DNA of 64,000 nt from Singulisphaera sp. GP187 (GTDB lineage: Bacteria > Planctomycetota > Phycisphaerae > Phycisphaerales > SM1A02), in NCBI GenBank assembly GCA_945869475.1, contig CAMBOV010000003.1:62001-126000 (forward strand). Reading direction: 5' to 3'. The notes below the pieces were generated by a model, which saw nothing but the letters and a program-made list of their open reading frames with translations, searched no databases and was not told the origin of the DNA. Position 1 is the stretch's first letter; each line of letters begins with the position of its first letter. Of the stretch, positions 44,516 through 53,576 are shown one piece after another. The translations under genes and the position numbers were made by a program.

Positions 44516-45799
44516 CTAAAAGTGTCCATGCAGAACTCGTCGCAGTCCATCGTCGCGCACGAGAAATGCAATTCGCAGCCGCTCTGAAGTACGACCGAGC
44601 CACGGCGCACGCCCCGCTGTTCGGTCGATTCGCCTCACCGCTCGTCGCACATCGTCGAGTGTGACACTCGCCCGTGCCTCACGCGCAGCCTCGTATCGCG
44701 CAACCCATCCGATGCTTGCGGTCGTGATGCAGAGCGCCGCGAGACCGTCCACAGCGTTCCATCCGTAGTAGCCCGATCCCCAAGATCGCCCTCCTTCAAT
44801 GGATGCGCGCAACCACCGCGTCATGAGAGCGTCGATCGCTTCACGTGCCTGCGCTTCGCTCTCGTGCGTATCGCTCGCTGCGGTCACGCGCCACACCTGG
44901 GCAAACGAAGCGCTACCGCCACTCTGCGACCCCATCGCAGGAACGACTCGTGTGCCTCGTCCCGTTCGCCACGCGCGGCTTCGTCGCAGTTGATTCACGA
45001 TCGACATGAGCCGACTCGGCGCCCCCTGCGCGAGTGGCTTTGGATCCTCAGTGCGCGAGAAGATCGCACTCTGCAACTGCGCGATCTGTCGCGGCGAGGG
45101 CGGCGCAATGGGATGAAGCGGCAATTCAGCCGCGAGCGCGTCGAAGAGCACGTCAAGCAGTTCGTTCCACCGGGCACCTCGCACCCGCGTGAGACGTGCG
45201 ACCGCGAGCGCCTGTGCGATCCATGCAATTCCGTCGAGTCGAATTCGCAGTGGAGAATCGCTCTCGATCCACGCGACGAGCCGCTTCGTGAACCACTCAA
45301 TCTCGCCCGGTTCGGCGAGACGCTTGTGCGCGAGCGTGAGCCCAGTCACTGGACGCAACGTCTCGGGAAGCCCGCGCAACGCGATCCGCAAGGCATCGTT
45401 CACCTGCTCGTTCACAAGTTTTCCCTTGTTTTCAACAACGCTTTGGCACGCGAAACTGACTCCCATCTGAGCAGTCGCATGGGATGGCGCCACCATGTAT
45501 GGAAACATCTGGCAGGCGATGGGTTTCGCCTCGAACCCATACTCGGCGTGCACCTGGCACCGCCCATCGCCCATCAAGAAGATGCACGCGCCGTCGGCGC
45601 GCTGGCGAAGATAGTGCTGCCCGCGAAAGGACACGATCGGATTGGTTGCGAGTCGCGCCATCCACCCCTGCTCAACGATGCGTGCGACATCTTTCGGACG
45701 CAGTTGCACCGTGAAATCGCGACAGCAATTTCCACAGCCATGACAGGTATAGCGCTGCCCAGGAGTCGCCAGCGCAAGCACAGGAAGCGCGATATTCAC
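44516..45799 (-). CDS. YkgJ-type cysteine-cluster protein
   Basis: The 427-residue protein has an N-terminal cysteine cluster 'YTCHGCGNCCRDF' (C19, C22, C25, C26) with more cysteines in 'GACIF', 'GRCQVH' and 'PIACQMFPYM'. This is the YkgJ/CxxCxxCC family, probably binding zinc or an Fe-S cluster. The remaining ~300 residues are helical and of no known family. GTG 45799 is supported by TATCCT (45807-45812) ending seven bases upstream, overlapping the end of rdgB. Confidence 0.78.
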   Translation of the reverse strand: MNIALPVLALATPGQRYTCHGCGNCCRDFTVQLRPKDVARIVEQGWMARLATNPIVSFRGQHYLRQRADGACIFLMGDGRCQVHAEYGFEAKPIACQMFPYMVAPSHATAQMGVSFACQSVVENKGKLVNEQVNDALRIALRGLPETLRPVTGLTLAHKRLAEPGEIEWFTKRLVAWIESDSPLRIRLDGIAWIAQALAVARLTRVRGARWNELLDVLFDALAAELPLHPIAPPSPRQIAQLQSAIFSRTEDPKPLAQGAPSRLMSIVNQLRRSRAWRTGRGTRVVPAMGSQSGGSASFAQVWRVTAASDTHESEAQAREAIDALMTRWLRASIEGGRSWGSGYYGWNAVDGLAALCITTASIGWVARYEAAREARASVTLDDVRRAVRRIDRTAGRAPWLGRTSERLRIAFLVRDDGLRRVLHGHF

Positions 45800-45804
45800 G
45801 TGAC

Positions 45805-46440
45805 TCAGGATAGAGCGAGTCGCTTCGCCAATTGAGTCGCGATCGCGCGGGTCGCAGCGCCGCGGTGGCTTCGCGCGTTCTTTTCGTCGGATGAGAGTTC
45901 AGCACTCGTGCGACCATTCGCATCGACGACAAAGTACGGGTCATATCCGAAGCCGTTGCCGCCGCGTGGGCGTGCGGTGATCTCTCCTTTGAACTCACCG
46001 TGCGACTCGGCGACCACCGATCCATCGGCGGCAGCGACGCACATCGCACAGACGAACTTCGCTGCGCGCGATCGCTCTGGCACCTTGGCGAGCTCGGTGA
46101 TGAGCTTCGCATTGTTCGCACCATCGCGCTCGTGGCGAGTGGTTCCCACTCCCGCCCAACGCGCGCTGTGCACTCCAGGCGCCCCATCGAGCGCCTCGAC
46201 GGCGAGGCCAGAATCATCGGCAAGCACCATTCGGTTCGTCGCCCTCGCGTACTGCCTCGCCTTGATGCGGGCGTTTTCTGCGAAGGTCGATCCGTCCTCC
46301 TGCGGCTCGGGAAGGTCGCCCGCGCCGATATCGACGAGTGACACAACCCAAATTCCAAGTTCACCAAGCACCGCGCGAATCTCGTCGACTTTGTGCGGGT
46401 TCCCCGTGGCGATGACGAGTTCTCGAATCATGCGTGTCAT
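45805..46440 (-). CDS. rdgB: XTP/dITP pyrophosphatase
   Basis: RdgB removes inosine and xanthosine triphosphates from the nucleotide pool. The 211-residue protein has 'LVIATGNPHKVDEI', 'ADDSGLAVEALDGAPGVHSAR', 'GFGYDPYF' and the C-terminal 'SHRGAATRAIA', all diagnostic. ATG 46440 overlaps the stop of the upstream carboxyltransferase gene by four bases. Confidence 0.95.
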   Translation of the reverse strand: MTRMIRELVIATGNPHKVDEIRAVLGELGIWVVSLVDIGAGDLPEPQEDGSTFAENARIKARQYARATNRMVLADDSGLAVEALDGAPGVHSARWAGVGTTRHERDGANNAKLITELAKVPERSRAAKFVCAMCVAAADGSVVAESHGEFKGEITARPRGGNGFGYDPYFVVDANGRTSAELSSDEKNARSHRGAATRAIATQLAKRLALS

Positions 46441-48074
46441 GTCTGAAAGACGCCGGTGTGAAAGGTCCCAACAATCGGCGCTTGCGCCGCGATGCGCAGC
46501 GCAAAGATCAGTTCGTCGCGCGTGCGATGGGGCTCGATGATTCGGTCGACCCATCCTCGACTTGCCGCATACCGAATGTCCTGTTGTTCTTGATACGACG
46601 CCGTGATCGCCGAAAGCAAGTGCGCACGCGTTGATTCGTCGATCGCCTCTCCTTTGCGCTCACGCGCTGCGAGATCGATTTGCAGAAGTGTGTTCGCTGC
46701 TTGATTCGCCCCCATCACCGCACACCGTGCTCCTGGCCATGCGAGGGTGAGAAACGGATCGAACGCCCGACCACACATCGCGTAGTTGCCAGCGCCGTAG
46801 GAATTGCCGGCGATGAGCACGATCTTTGGAACGATCGAATTCGCCATCGCGTTCACCAACTTGGCGCCACTGCGAATGATTCCACCTTGCTCGCTGTCGC
46901 GACCAACCATAAATCCAGTCGTGTCGTGAACGAAGAGCAGCGGAATCCTGCGCTGATTGACATCCATGATGAAGCGCGCGGCCTTCTCGGCACTGTCGTC
47001 GTAAATCACAGCAGGCATGCACTTGGCGGTGGTCGAACCAGCCTTGCCACCCGGCATGTGACGCTCGGTCATCTTGCGTTGGTTTGCCACGATTCCAACT
47101 GGAAATCCGCCAATTCTGGCGTAGAGGCAGACGATCGATCGACCCGAGTCGGCGCGGTACTCATCCGATGACGCGCGGTCGACGACACACGTGAGAAGGT
47201 CTCGCATGTCGTACTGCGCGCCAGGTTCGTTGCGATAGACGCTGTAGACATCGTCAGCGGCGCGCTCGGCATCGACTGCGACGACTGGAGGGGCGCTTGC
47301 CATTGGAGCCGACGCATTCATCAGCATGAGTCGGCGCAATCGTGTGAGACACGTTGGATCATCCTTTTCATGAAAGTCGATCGTTCCTGAAATCTTCGCG
47401 TGCATCGTCGCCCCGCCAAGATCTTCGCTCGAAACCTCCTGACCGATTGCCGCCTTCACGAGCGCGGGACCCGCAAGATAGAGCCCGCTTCCCTCAGTCA
47501 TCAAGAGTGTGTCGCAGAGCACAGGCAGATAGCCGCCACCTGCGACACAGTTGCCCATGATCGCTGCATACTGCGAAATTCCAGCGGCAGAGATGACGGC
47601 GTTGTTTCGAAAGATGCGTCCGAAGTCATCGGTGTCCGGAAAGACATCTTCTTGCAACGGAAGAAAGACCCCCGCGCTGTCGACGAGATAGAGCAATGGC
47701 AGGCGCGCACGTTGCGCGATCTCTTGCGCGCGAATGATTTTCTTACAGGTCATCGGAAAGAATGCCCCAGCCTTCACGGTCGCATCGTTGGCGATGATCA
47801 TGCAACAGCGACCTTCAACCTGGCCGATCGTGGTGACAACTCCAGCTCCCGGCGCCCCGCCATACTCGCGGTACATGTTCCATCCGGCGAAAAGACCACA
47901 TTCAAGCTGCGCGGCGGATGGGTCGAGCAGCAATCCGATGCGTTCCCGTGCAGTCAATCGCCCATGGCGGTGCTGCCGCTCGATGCCCCCCGCGCCCCCT
48001 CCTTGTTCGATCTTGGCGCTTAGAACTACAAACTCGTCGGTGTGTGCTCGAAGTCCATCCACGGCGCTCTTCAT
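46437..48074 (-). CDS. Acyl-CoA carboxylase carboxyltransferase subunit (methylcrotonyl-CoA carboxylase beta-like)
   Basis: The 545-residue protein has both crotonase-like halves of a biotin-dependent carboxyltransferase: N-terminal '[12 protein letters not shown]', '[14 protein letters not shown]', '[15 protein letters not shown]'; C-terminal '[15 protein letters not shown]', '[18 protein letters not shown]', '[16 protein letters not shown]'. Sequence style matches MccB/geranyl-CoA carboxylase beta rather than PccB. The biotin carboxylase/carrier subunit is not in this window. TATCCT (48081-48086) ends six bases before ATG 48074. It probably acts in leucine or isoprenoid catabolism. Confidence 0.88.
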   Translation of the reverse strand: MKSAVDGLRAHTDEFVVLSAKIEQGGGAGGIERQHRHGRLTARERIGLLLDPSAAQLECGLFAGWNMYREYGGAPGAGVVTTIGQVEGRCCMIIANDATVKAGAFFPMTCKKIIRAQEIAQRARLPLLYLVDSAGVFLPLQEDVFPDTDDFGRIFRNNAVISAAGISQYAAIMGNCVAGGGYLPVLCDTLLMTEGSGLYLAGPALVKAAIGQEVSSEDLGGATMHAKISGTIDFHEKDDPTCLTRLRRLMLMNASAPMASAPPVVAVDAERAADDVYSVYRNEPGAQYDMRDLLTCVVDRASSDEYRADSGRSIVCLYARIGGFPVGIVANQRKMTERHMPGGKAGSTTAKCMPAVIYDDSAEKAARFIMDVNQRRIPLLFVHDTTGFMVGRDSEQGGIIRSGAKLVNAMANSIVPKIVLIAGNSYGAGNYAMCGRAFDPFLTLAWPGARCAVMGANQAANTLLQIDLAARERKGEAIDESTRAHLLSAITASYQEQQDIRYAASRGWVDRIIEPHRTRDELIFALRIAAQAPIVGTFHTGVFQT

Positions 48075-48118
48075 CTCTCGAGGATAGAGGGCAATCGTTG
48101 TGCGCTCGCCGGTGGTGC

Positions 48119-48153
48119 GCGACCGAGACGTGGTGGGCGACCGAGACGTGGTG
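48119..48153. repeat. 18-bp period tandem duplication upstream of rpsO
   Basis: GCGACCGAGACGTGGTG occurs at 48119-48135 and again at 48137-48153 with one G between. It lies just upstream of the rpsO promoter and downstream of the divergent carboxyltransferase start. Confidence 0.85.
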
Positions 48154-48193
48154 CAGTTATCGGGCTACCTCCACCCTTGAGGCGAGCAGGTTG

Positions 48194-48222
48194 TTGACCG
48201 AGTTGAAGCGGATTGGTAGCCT
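48194..48222 (+). promoter_or_regulatory. Promoter of rpsO
   Basis: TTGACC (48194-48199), a 17-base spacer and TAGCCT (48217-48222) form a good sigma-70 promoter. The predicted start near 48229 leaves a leader of about 58 bases. Confidence 0.6.
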
Positions 48223-48251
48223 TCGGGACTCAAATTCATCGATCGAAACAC

Positions 48252-48282
48252 GGTCGTTCGTGACGAACGATCCCTCAAGGAA
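48252..48282 (+). promoter_or_regulatory. Hairpin and ribosome site in the rpsO leader
   Basis: TCGTTCGT-G-ACGAACGA (48254-48270) is a perfect 8-bp inverted repeat, extendable by a G-T and a G-C pair. It ends eight bases before the ribosome site AAGGA (48278-48282) of rpsO. The placement fits a translational control element, possibly bound by S15. Confidence 0.5.
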
Positions 48283-48286
48283 CACA

Positions 48287-48553
48287 ATGATCTCAACACA
48301 AGTCAAGGCAACAGTGATCGCGGCACACCGCACCCACGCAACAGACTGCGGTTCAACCGAAGTTCAGATTGCGGTGCTCACAGAGCGCATCAATTCACTC
48401 CAGGGACACTTCAAAGCACACAAGAAGGACCACGCCGGACGTCGTGGACTTCTGCTGATGGTCAGCAAGCGAAATCGACTCCTGCGCTATCTCGCTGATA
48501 CGCGCCGTGAGTGCTACGCAGCTCTCATCAAGAAACTTGGATTACGCAAGTAA
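48287..48553 (+). CDS. rpsO: 30S ribosomal protein S15
   Basis: S15 is a primary 16S rRNA-binding protein of the small subunit platform. The protein has 88 residues, the family length, with '[16 protein letters not shown]'-like text ('[37 protein letters not shown]' split region), '[23 protein letters not shown]' at the end. ATG 48287 follows AAGGAACAC. A terminator-like hairpin separates it from pnp, the common rpsO-pnp arrangement. Confidence 0.97.
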   Translation: MISTQVKATVIAAHRTHATDCGSTEVQIAVLTERINSLQGHFKAHKKDHAGRRGLLLMVSKRNRLLRYLADTRRECYAALIKKLGLRK

Positions 48554-48563
48554 TTCATCTCTG

Positions 48564-48633
48564 CCCCGAGGGGGCAGTCGCCAATTCGCAGCGCACTTTG
48601 TGCGAGTCGGCCTCTGCCCTCGGTGGGGTTTTT
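48564..48633 (+). terminator. Terminator-like hairpin between rpsO and pnp
   Basis: CCCCGAGGGGGCAG (48564 onward) can pair with CTGCCCTCGGTGGGG just before a run of six T (48628-48633), with a small bulge and a ~38-base internal loop. It probably terminates or attenuates rpsO transcription, with partial readthrough into pnp possible. Confidence 0.65.
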
Positions 48634-48690
48634 TATGTCGCATCTCGAACACTTCGGTTGCGACGCTCACACCTCGTTTAGAAAGGCATC

Positions 48691-50958
48691 ATGATGACAA
48701 ACCGACCACACGTTTCGGTTGAGAAAGAGATCGGTGGACGAATCCTCCGGCTCGAAACAGGAAAAATTGCAAAGCTCGCTGGCGGCGCGGTTCTCGCGAC
48801 GTTCGGAGAGACCGTTCTTCTGGCAACGGCTGTGCGTGCGAACCCGCGCGCTGGCATCGACTTTTTCCCTCTGACCTGTGATTACCGTGAAAAGGCGCCA
48901 GCTGCTGGCAAGTATCCCGGTGGTTTTCGCAAGAAGGAAGGTCCACCGAGCGAGAAAGAAATTCTGACGATGAGAATGATGGATCGCCCGATTCGTCCGC
49001 TCTTTCCAGAGGGATTCGTCGATGAAGTTCAACTTCAAGTGCTCGTGCTCTCACACGACGGACAAAACGACTCGGACGTGCTCGCCTGTTCGGCGGCATC
49101 CGCGGCGCTGCACCTTTCAGATGCACCCTTCAACGGTCCGGTGGCAACCGTGCGCGTTGGACGCATCTTCATCGATGACGTTGGACACTTCGTCATCAAT
49201 CCAACGCAAGCGCAAATGGAATTCAGCGACCTCGACCTCGTGCTCTCTGGCCACTGCGACGGCATCAATATGATCGAAGTCGGCGCGGCAGAAATTTCGG
49301 AAGCGGACATGGTCGCAGCGATCAACTTCGGAGTCGAGCAAGGCGTCAAGCCAATCCTCGCCCTGATCAACGAACTGCACGCGAAGTCGGGTGCTCCAGC
49401 GAAACGCGCAGGCGAATCGGTGAGCCCATCCGCTGAAGTCATGGCAACTGTGAAAGAGAAGGCGTACGAGCCACTGCTCGCTGCTCGTCAGATTCACGGA
49501 AAGCACGCGCGAAACACCGAAGTCGATCGAGTCAAGAAGTGGACGATTGATTCGTTCTTTCAGATTCCAGCCGGTCTGAGCTACACCGATCACGTCGCAG
49601 CAGAGCGTCGCGCTCGTGAAGCGAAAGAATGCCTGCGCATGCTCGAGAAGAAGATCACCCACTATCTCGTCGCTGAGAAGGGTGTTCGCGCCGATGGCCG
49701 ACCACTGCGACAGATTCGCGCGCTCGACATGAGTGTTGCGCTTCTGCCTCGCACGCACGGGTCAGCCTTCTTTCAGCGCGGAGAGACGCAGTCGATCGTC
49801 ACCTGCACCCTCGGCACCACCAAGGATGAGCAGATCGTCGATGGACTCCTTCCCGAGTACGCCAAGAAGTTCTACTTGCACTACTACTTCCCTCCATTCT
49901 GTACTGGCGAGGCTGGTCGGATCACTGGTCCAGGTCGGCGCGAAATCGGTCACGGCGCTCTTGCCGAACGCTCGTTGCTTGCGATCCTGCCGAGCCCAGA
50001 AGACTTTCCATACACCGTCCGCCTCACGAGTGAAATCACCGAGAGCAACGGTTCATCGAGCATGGCAAGCGTCTGCGGCGGATGTTTGGCACTCATGGAT
50101 GCAGGCGTGCCGATTAAGGCGACCTGTGCAGGTATCTCAGTGGGGCGCTTCACCAGCGCGGATGGTCGCGTGACCCATGTGACTGACATCATCGGCGAAG
50201 AAGATTTCTTCGGCGAGATGGACTTCAAGGTCTCAGGAACCCGCGATGGAATCACTGGAATCCAGCTCGATCTCAAGGCTCGCGGTCTCTTGATCGACGA
50301 AATCACCTCGATCTTCGTTCAGGCAAAGGAAGGTCGCCTCTATCTCATCGACGAGATGGAAAAGGTGCTCGCCAAACCTCGTGAAGACATCTCACCGATT
50401 GCTCCACGCATCACCATCGTCAAGATCGATCCTGAGAAGATCGGAAAGGTCATCGGACCAGGCGGCAAGATGATCCGCAGCATCCAAGAGCGCACAGGTG
50501 CTCAGATCGACATTGAAGAGGATGGCACCGTCTTCATCGCATGCAGCGATGCAGCGTCGGCAGCTCAAGCTCGAGCCGAGATCGAAGCCCTCGGTGCTGA
50601 GATCAAGGTTGGAACGATCTACGAAGGTCGCGTCGTCTCGATCAAGGAATTCGGCGCATTTGTCGAGTTGGCTCCAGGAACCGACGGCATGGTGCACGTG
50701 AGCGAACTCGCTCACGGTTTCGTGCGCAATGTCACTGAAGTCGTCAAGATTGGCGATGTCATCCGGGTCAAGGTCATCAACGTTGATGACACTGGACGCA
50801 TCAAACTGAGCCGAAAGGCCCTGCTTGAGGCGCCAGATCCAGCCCTTGTCGGCGCAGAAGGTGGCGAACCTTCCGGTGACGGCGAAGGACGACGCGATGA
50901 TCGTGGCGATCGAGGTCGCGGCGGTCATGGCGGTGGCGGCGGACGCGGGCGACGGTAA
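48691..50958 (+). CDS. pnp: Polyribonucleotide nucleotidyltransferase (PNPase)
   Basis: PNPase is the 3'-5' phosphorolytic exoribonuclease of mRNA decay. The 755-residue protein has two RNase PH domains ('PLTCDYREKAPAAGKYPGGF'; 'LPRTHGSAFFQRGETQ', 'SSSMASVCGG'), a KH domain ('IGKVIGPGGKMIRSIQERTGA') and an S1 domain ('EGRVVSIKEFGAFVEL', 'HVSELA'). The C-terminus is an Arg/Gly-rich tail ('RGDRGRGGHGGGGGRGRR'), which may add RNA affinity. Start ATG 48691 (or 48694) follows AAAGG. Confidence 0.97.
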   Translation: MMTNRPHVSVEKEIGGRILRLETGKIAKLAGGAVLATFGETVLLATAVRANPRAGIDFFPLTCDYREKAPAAGKYPGGFRKKEGPPSEKEILTMRMMDRPIRPLFPEGFVDEVQLQVLVLSHDGQNDSDVLACSAASAALHLSDAPFNGPVATVRVGRIFIDDVGHFVINPTQAQMEFSDLDLVLSGHCDGINMIEVGAAEISEADMVAAINFGVEQGVKPILALINELHAKSGAPAKRAGESVSPSAEVMATVKEKAYEPLLAARQIHGKHARNTEVDRVKKWTIDSFFQIPAGLSYTDHVAAERRAREAKECLRMLEKKITHYLVAEKGVRADGRPLRQIRALDMSVALLPRTHGSAFFQRGETQSIVTCTLGTTKDEQIVDGLLPEYAKKFYLHYYFPPFCTGEAGRITGPGRREIGHGALAERSLLAILPSPEDFPYTVRLTSEITESNGSSSMASVCGGCLALMDAGVPIKATCAGISVGRFTSADGRVTHVTDIIGEEDFFGEMDFKVSGTRDGITGIQLDLKARGLLIDEITSIFVQAKEGRLYLIDEMEKVLAKPREDISPIAPRITIVKIDPEKIGKVIGPGGKMIRSIQERTGAQIDIEEDGTVFIACSDAASAAQARAEIEALGAEIKVGTIYEGRVVSIKEFGAFVELAPGTDGMVHVSELAHGFVRNVTEVVKIGDVIRVKVINVDDTGRIKLSRKALLEAPDPALVGAEGGEPSGDGEGRRDDRGDRGRGGHGGGGGRGRR

Positions 50959-50999
50959 TCCCCGTCACAACTAACGGTTGCACGCAGCAATCAAACCCA

Positions 51000-51036
51000 A
51001 AGGGGCGATGCCAATTCGGCGTCGTCCCTTTTTTCT
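51000..51036 (+). terminator. Rho-independent terminator of pnp
   Basis: A continuous 13-bp stem (51000-51012 with 51018-51030, including two G-T pairs) and loop AATTC are followed by a T-run (TTTTTTC). Confidence 0.85.
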
Positions 51037-51180
51037 TTCTGCAGAGGCAATCTTTTGGCGAGTTGCCTTGCACAATGTCGATTTTGGAGTCAGAATGCCT
51101 ATAGGTTATGACGGTTGGTCTTTCACAGTTCGGGAGTGTCTTGCGAGTTAGTGTGGTCGAGCGATCCGTGGAGGTTTTCG

Positions 51181-51435
51181 ATGTCTGAGAGTGAACAAAC
51201 AATTAGCAGTGTCGACGGACTCGTCAAGTGGTTCGACGCTCGAAAGGGCTTTGGATTCATCGTCGGTCCGCAGGGGCAGGACATTTTCGTCCACTTCAGC
51301 GTGATTGAACAGGACCAAGGCTTTCGAACTTTGCGCGATGGCGAAAAAGTGACCTACAGCGCGCAGTCCGGCGCCAAGGGCTGGGCCGCAACTCATGCCA
51401 GGGCATTTGCTCGAGCCACTGCGCCCGCAACATAA
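51181..51435 (+). CDS. Cold-shock domain protein
   Basis: The 84-residue protein has one cold-shock domain: 'GLVKWFDARKGFGFIVGPQGQDIFVHFSVI', with RNP1 'KGFGFI' and RNP2 'DIFVHF'. It binds single-stranded RNA/DNA as a chaperone. It has a 13-residue N-terminal extension and an Ala/Arg tail slightly longer than CspA. GGAGG (51171-51175) lies five bases before ATG 51181. The ~140-base leader after the pnp terminator could hold temperature-responsive structure; I see no clear promoter. Confidence 0.93.
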   Translation: MSESEQTISSVDGLVKWFDARKGFGFIVGPQGQDIFVHFSVIEQDQGFRTLRDGEKVTYSAQSGAKGWAATHARAFARATAPAT

Positions 51436-51470
51436 GCGCGAGAGCGCTTCGGGGCGCGTCTTCGCACTGT

Positions 51471-52373
51471 GTGATTGAATCCCCCGTGACTGCGTCCCCC
51501 GTGATTTCGTTCGACGTGTTTGATTCCCCAACTTTCTTCTTTGGTTTTTTCGCAGGGGTCGCTCTCGGGGCGATCGTTCTGCTCGTCGTGTTCCGCCGCC
51601 GCAATCGACGGGTTCAAGCAGCCGAGCGCCGAGCAGCGAGCGCTGAACGACTCGCCGAACTTGGAGCGATGACGAGCGGTCTCGCGCATGAGATTAAGAA
51701 TCCACTCTCGAGTGTCGTGCTGAACGCACAACTCTTGCGTGAGGGAATTCTCGACGCCCCCCTTCCAGAAGAGGAGTCGGTGAGACTGACTCGGCGCGTT
51801 GACTCGTTGGCGCGCGAGACGAGTCGGCTCAAAGACATCCTCGAAGATTTTCTGAGATATGCCGGACGGTTTCATCTCGATCGCGAACAACGAGATCTGC
51901 GCGAATTGGTCGAAGAGTTGAGCGACTTCGTTCATCCGCAATCAGAGCTGTCGGGAGTGCTTCTTCGCACCGACCTTCCTCCGTTGCCTGTGTACGCAGA
52001 CGTGGATACGGGTCTGCTCAAGCAGTCCATCCTGAATCTGATGCTCAACTCAATTCAGGCAATGGAGACGACGGCGCCGCCAGCTCGCCGCGAACTCATC
52101 GTGCGCGTCGAAGCGATCGCGCAGTCAAAGTCGTCGACTCCGCAGGTTGCCATTCACGTCATCGACACGGGGCCGGGCATCCCAGCCGAGGCACTTGAAG
52201 CGATCTTTCACCCATACATCTCGGGGCGAAAGAGCGGAAGTGGACTCGGACTCGCCGTTGCCCGCCGAATCGTCGAAGAGCATGGCGGCACGATTCGCGT
52301 CTTCAGTGAGATGGGCAAAGGGAGCGATTTCTTGATCGTGCTTCCGCAAGTCACAGCCACTGCGAGCACGTGA
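51471..52373 (+). CDS. Membrane-anchored sensor histidine kinase
   Basis: The 300-residue kinase has one N-terminal helix (~22-41, 'FFFGFFAGVALGAIVLLVV'), a short coiled linker and no extracytoplasmic sensor domain. A HisKA domain carries H73 in 'GLAHEIKNPLSS'. The HATPase_c domain has N-box 'ILNLMLNSIQAM', G1 'DTGPGIP' and G2 'GSGLGLAVARRIVEEHGG'. It begins at GTG 51471. No response regulator is adjacent, so it is an orphan kinase. A 10-bp direct repeat (TCCCCCGTGA) in its first codons gives SPV twice. Confidence 0.88.
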   Translation: MIESPVTASPVISFDVFDSPTFFFGFFAGVALGAIVLLVVFRRRNRRVQAAERRAASAERLAELGAMTSGLAHEIKNPLSSVVLNAQLLREGILDAPLPEEESVRLTRRVDSLARETSRLKDILEDFLRYAGRFHLDREQRDLRELVEELSDFVHPQSELSGVLLRTDLPPLPVYADVDTGLLKQSILNLMLNSIQAMETTAPPARRELIVRVEAIAQSKSSTPQVAIHVIDTGPGIPAEALEAIFHPYISGRKSGSGLGLAVARRIVEEHGGTIRVFSEMGKGSDFLIVLPQVTATAST

Positions 52374-52391
52374 TCGTCACCCGTTGCAAGG

Positions 52392-53564
52392 TCAGTCGAT
52401 CCAGTCTTTCGCCTTCATTCGTTCGGGAACGTAGACCTCGGTCACGTACGAAATATCTTTAGTGATGAGCGATTCAACTTCCATCTTGAATCCGTTCTTC
52501 ACCATCAACCCAATCTCTTTCTGCCAGTGCTTCTTCTTGATGAACCACGGATACTCGGCGATCTGCTTCGCACGTTCGATGTCGCGATCGTTGAGCGAAA
52601 TCTTGACATCGTCTGAGAGTCCGCAGCGCACAAAGTCGCCCGAACGGATGCCGAGATACTTCGCGTCTGGAATCGCCATCCGCTCGCTCTCAAAGGCGAG
52701 GTTGATCGACCCCTGCTTGATCACCGAGTAGATGTAATGCCCCCATGGATCACAATCGAGCAGGCAATAGATGGGAAGCCCAAGTTCTTTGTTCAGTCTG
52801 TAGAGCAACCGACGAACCCCACGCGGAGGTTGACCGCTTCCCTCGGTGAGAATGCAGTTGTGCTTCTCCCAGAAGCGATCTTCGTTGAATCGACTCCACA
52901 CGGTGTCCTTCTCGACGTGCAAGACGAATTTCGCTTCGCACTTTCCAAACTGCACGACACCGGGTTCACAGATCGATGGGATCGCATACCCGCCGGTGCC
53001 CATGCGACGGCAATCGATTGGATCGCCGTTGTCGACGACCGTGATATTGCCCACCATCGTCCCGCGCTTCTTGGCGAAGAGATGCAAGTTTTCGCGCAAG
53101 GTCGCGAGCGCAACTTCGATGTCTTCGAGGATGCCATCCGATTCTTCCTGGTCGTCGAAGGTCTTCTCTTTCGTTCCCGCGATGGTGTGCAGGCTCTTGT
53201 AGTACATCCCTCGCAAACTGAGCGTTTTCTTCGCTTCAAGCAGGTCTTTGCAACCCTTTGAGAGCAAGACAGTCTGCATGAACTTTCGCGCTTGCCCGGT
53301 GTTGAAGAGGTTTCGGCGCAGCGTCGCATCGCCCATCTGCAAGAGCCGCCGAGTCTCGTTGTAGGTGGTGTTGGACATCGTGCGCGTGGGAACGTCGACA
53401 AAGGGATCGACCTCAGCAAGCGCCGACTTTGCAACTGACTTTCCTAAATCGCTGATCTTCGCGAGTGTCTTGTCGCGCGTGCCTTGGCTTCCGATCATCC
53501 GACTTTCGCGCGCTCGAGCTGCATCGCTTGCAGAGGTTTGTTCTGGGGTTGGTTTTTTGGCCAT
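52392..53564 (-). CDS. top6A: DNA topoisomerase VI subunit A (Spo11/Top6A type)
   Basis: Top6A is the DNA-cleaving subunit of type IIB topoisomerase. In 390 residues it shows the winged-helix active site 'SLRGMYYKSL' (catalytic Tyr Y121 or Y122), followed by 'VVDNGDPIDCRRMGTGGYAIPSI', and the Toprim domain with 'VEKDTVW' (E218) and 'CLLDCDPWGHYIYS' (D270, D272). The C-terminal 'AIPDAKYLGIRSGDF' and 'WQKEIGLMVKNGFKMEVESL' also match. It lies 12 bases downstream of the B subunit. The enzyme relaxes and decatenates DNA by double-strand passage. It is common in archaea and plants and rare in bacteria. Confidence 0.93.
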   Translation of the reverse strand: MAKKPTPEQTSASDAARARESRMIGSQGTRDKTLAKISDLGKSVAKSALAEVDPFVDVPTRTMSNTTYNETRRLLQMGDATLRRNLFNTGQARKFMQTVLLSKGCKDLLEAKKTLSLRGMYYKSLHTIAGTKEKTFDDQEESDGILEDIEVALATLRENLHLFAKKRGTMVGNITVVDNGDPIDCRRMGTGGYAIPSICEPGVVQFGKCEAKFVLHVEKDTVWSRFNEDRFWEKHNCILTEGSGQPPRGVRRLLYRLNKELGLPIYCLLDCDPWGHYIYSVIKQGSINLAFESERMAIPDAKYLGIRSGDFVRCGLSDDVKISLNDRDIERAKQIAEYPWFIKKKHWQKEIGLMVKNGFKMEVESLITKDISYVTEVYVPERMKAKDWID

Positions 53565-53576
53565 CTCGTGTGATCC

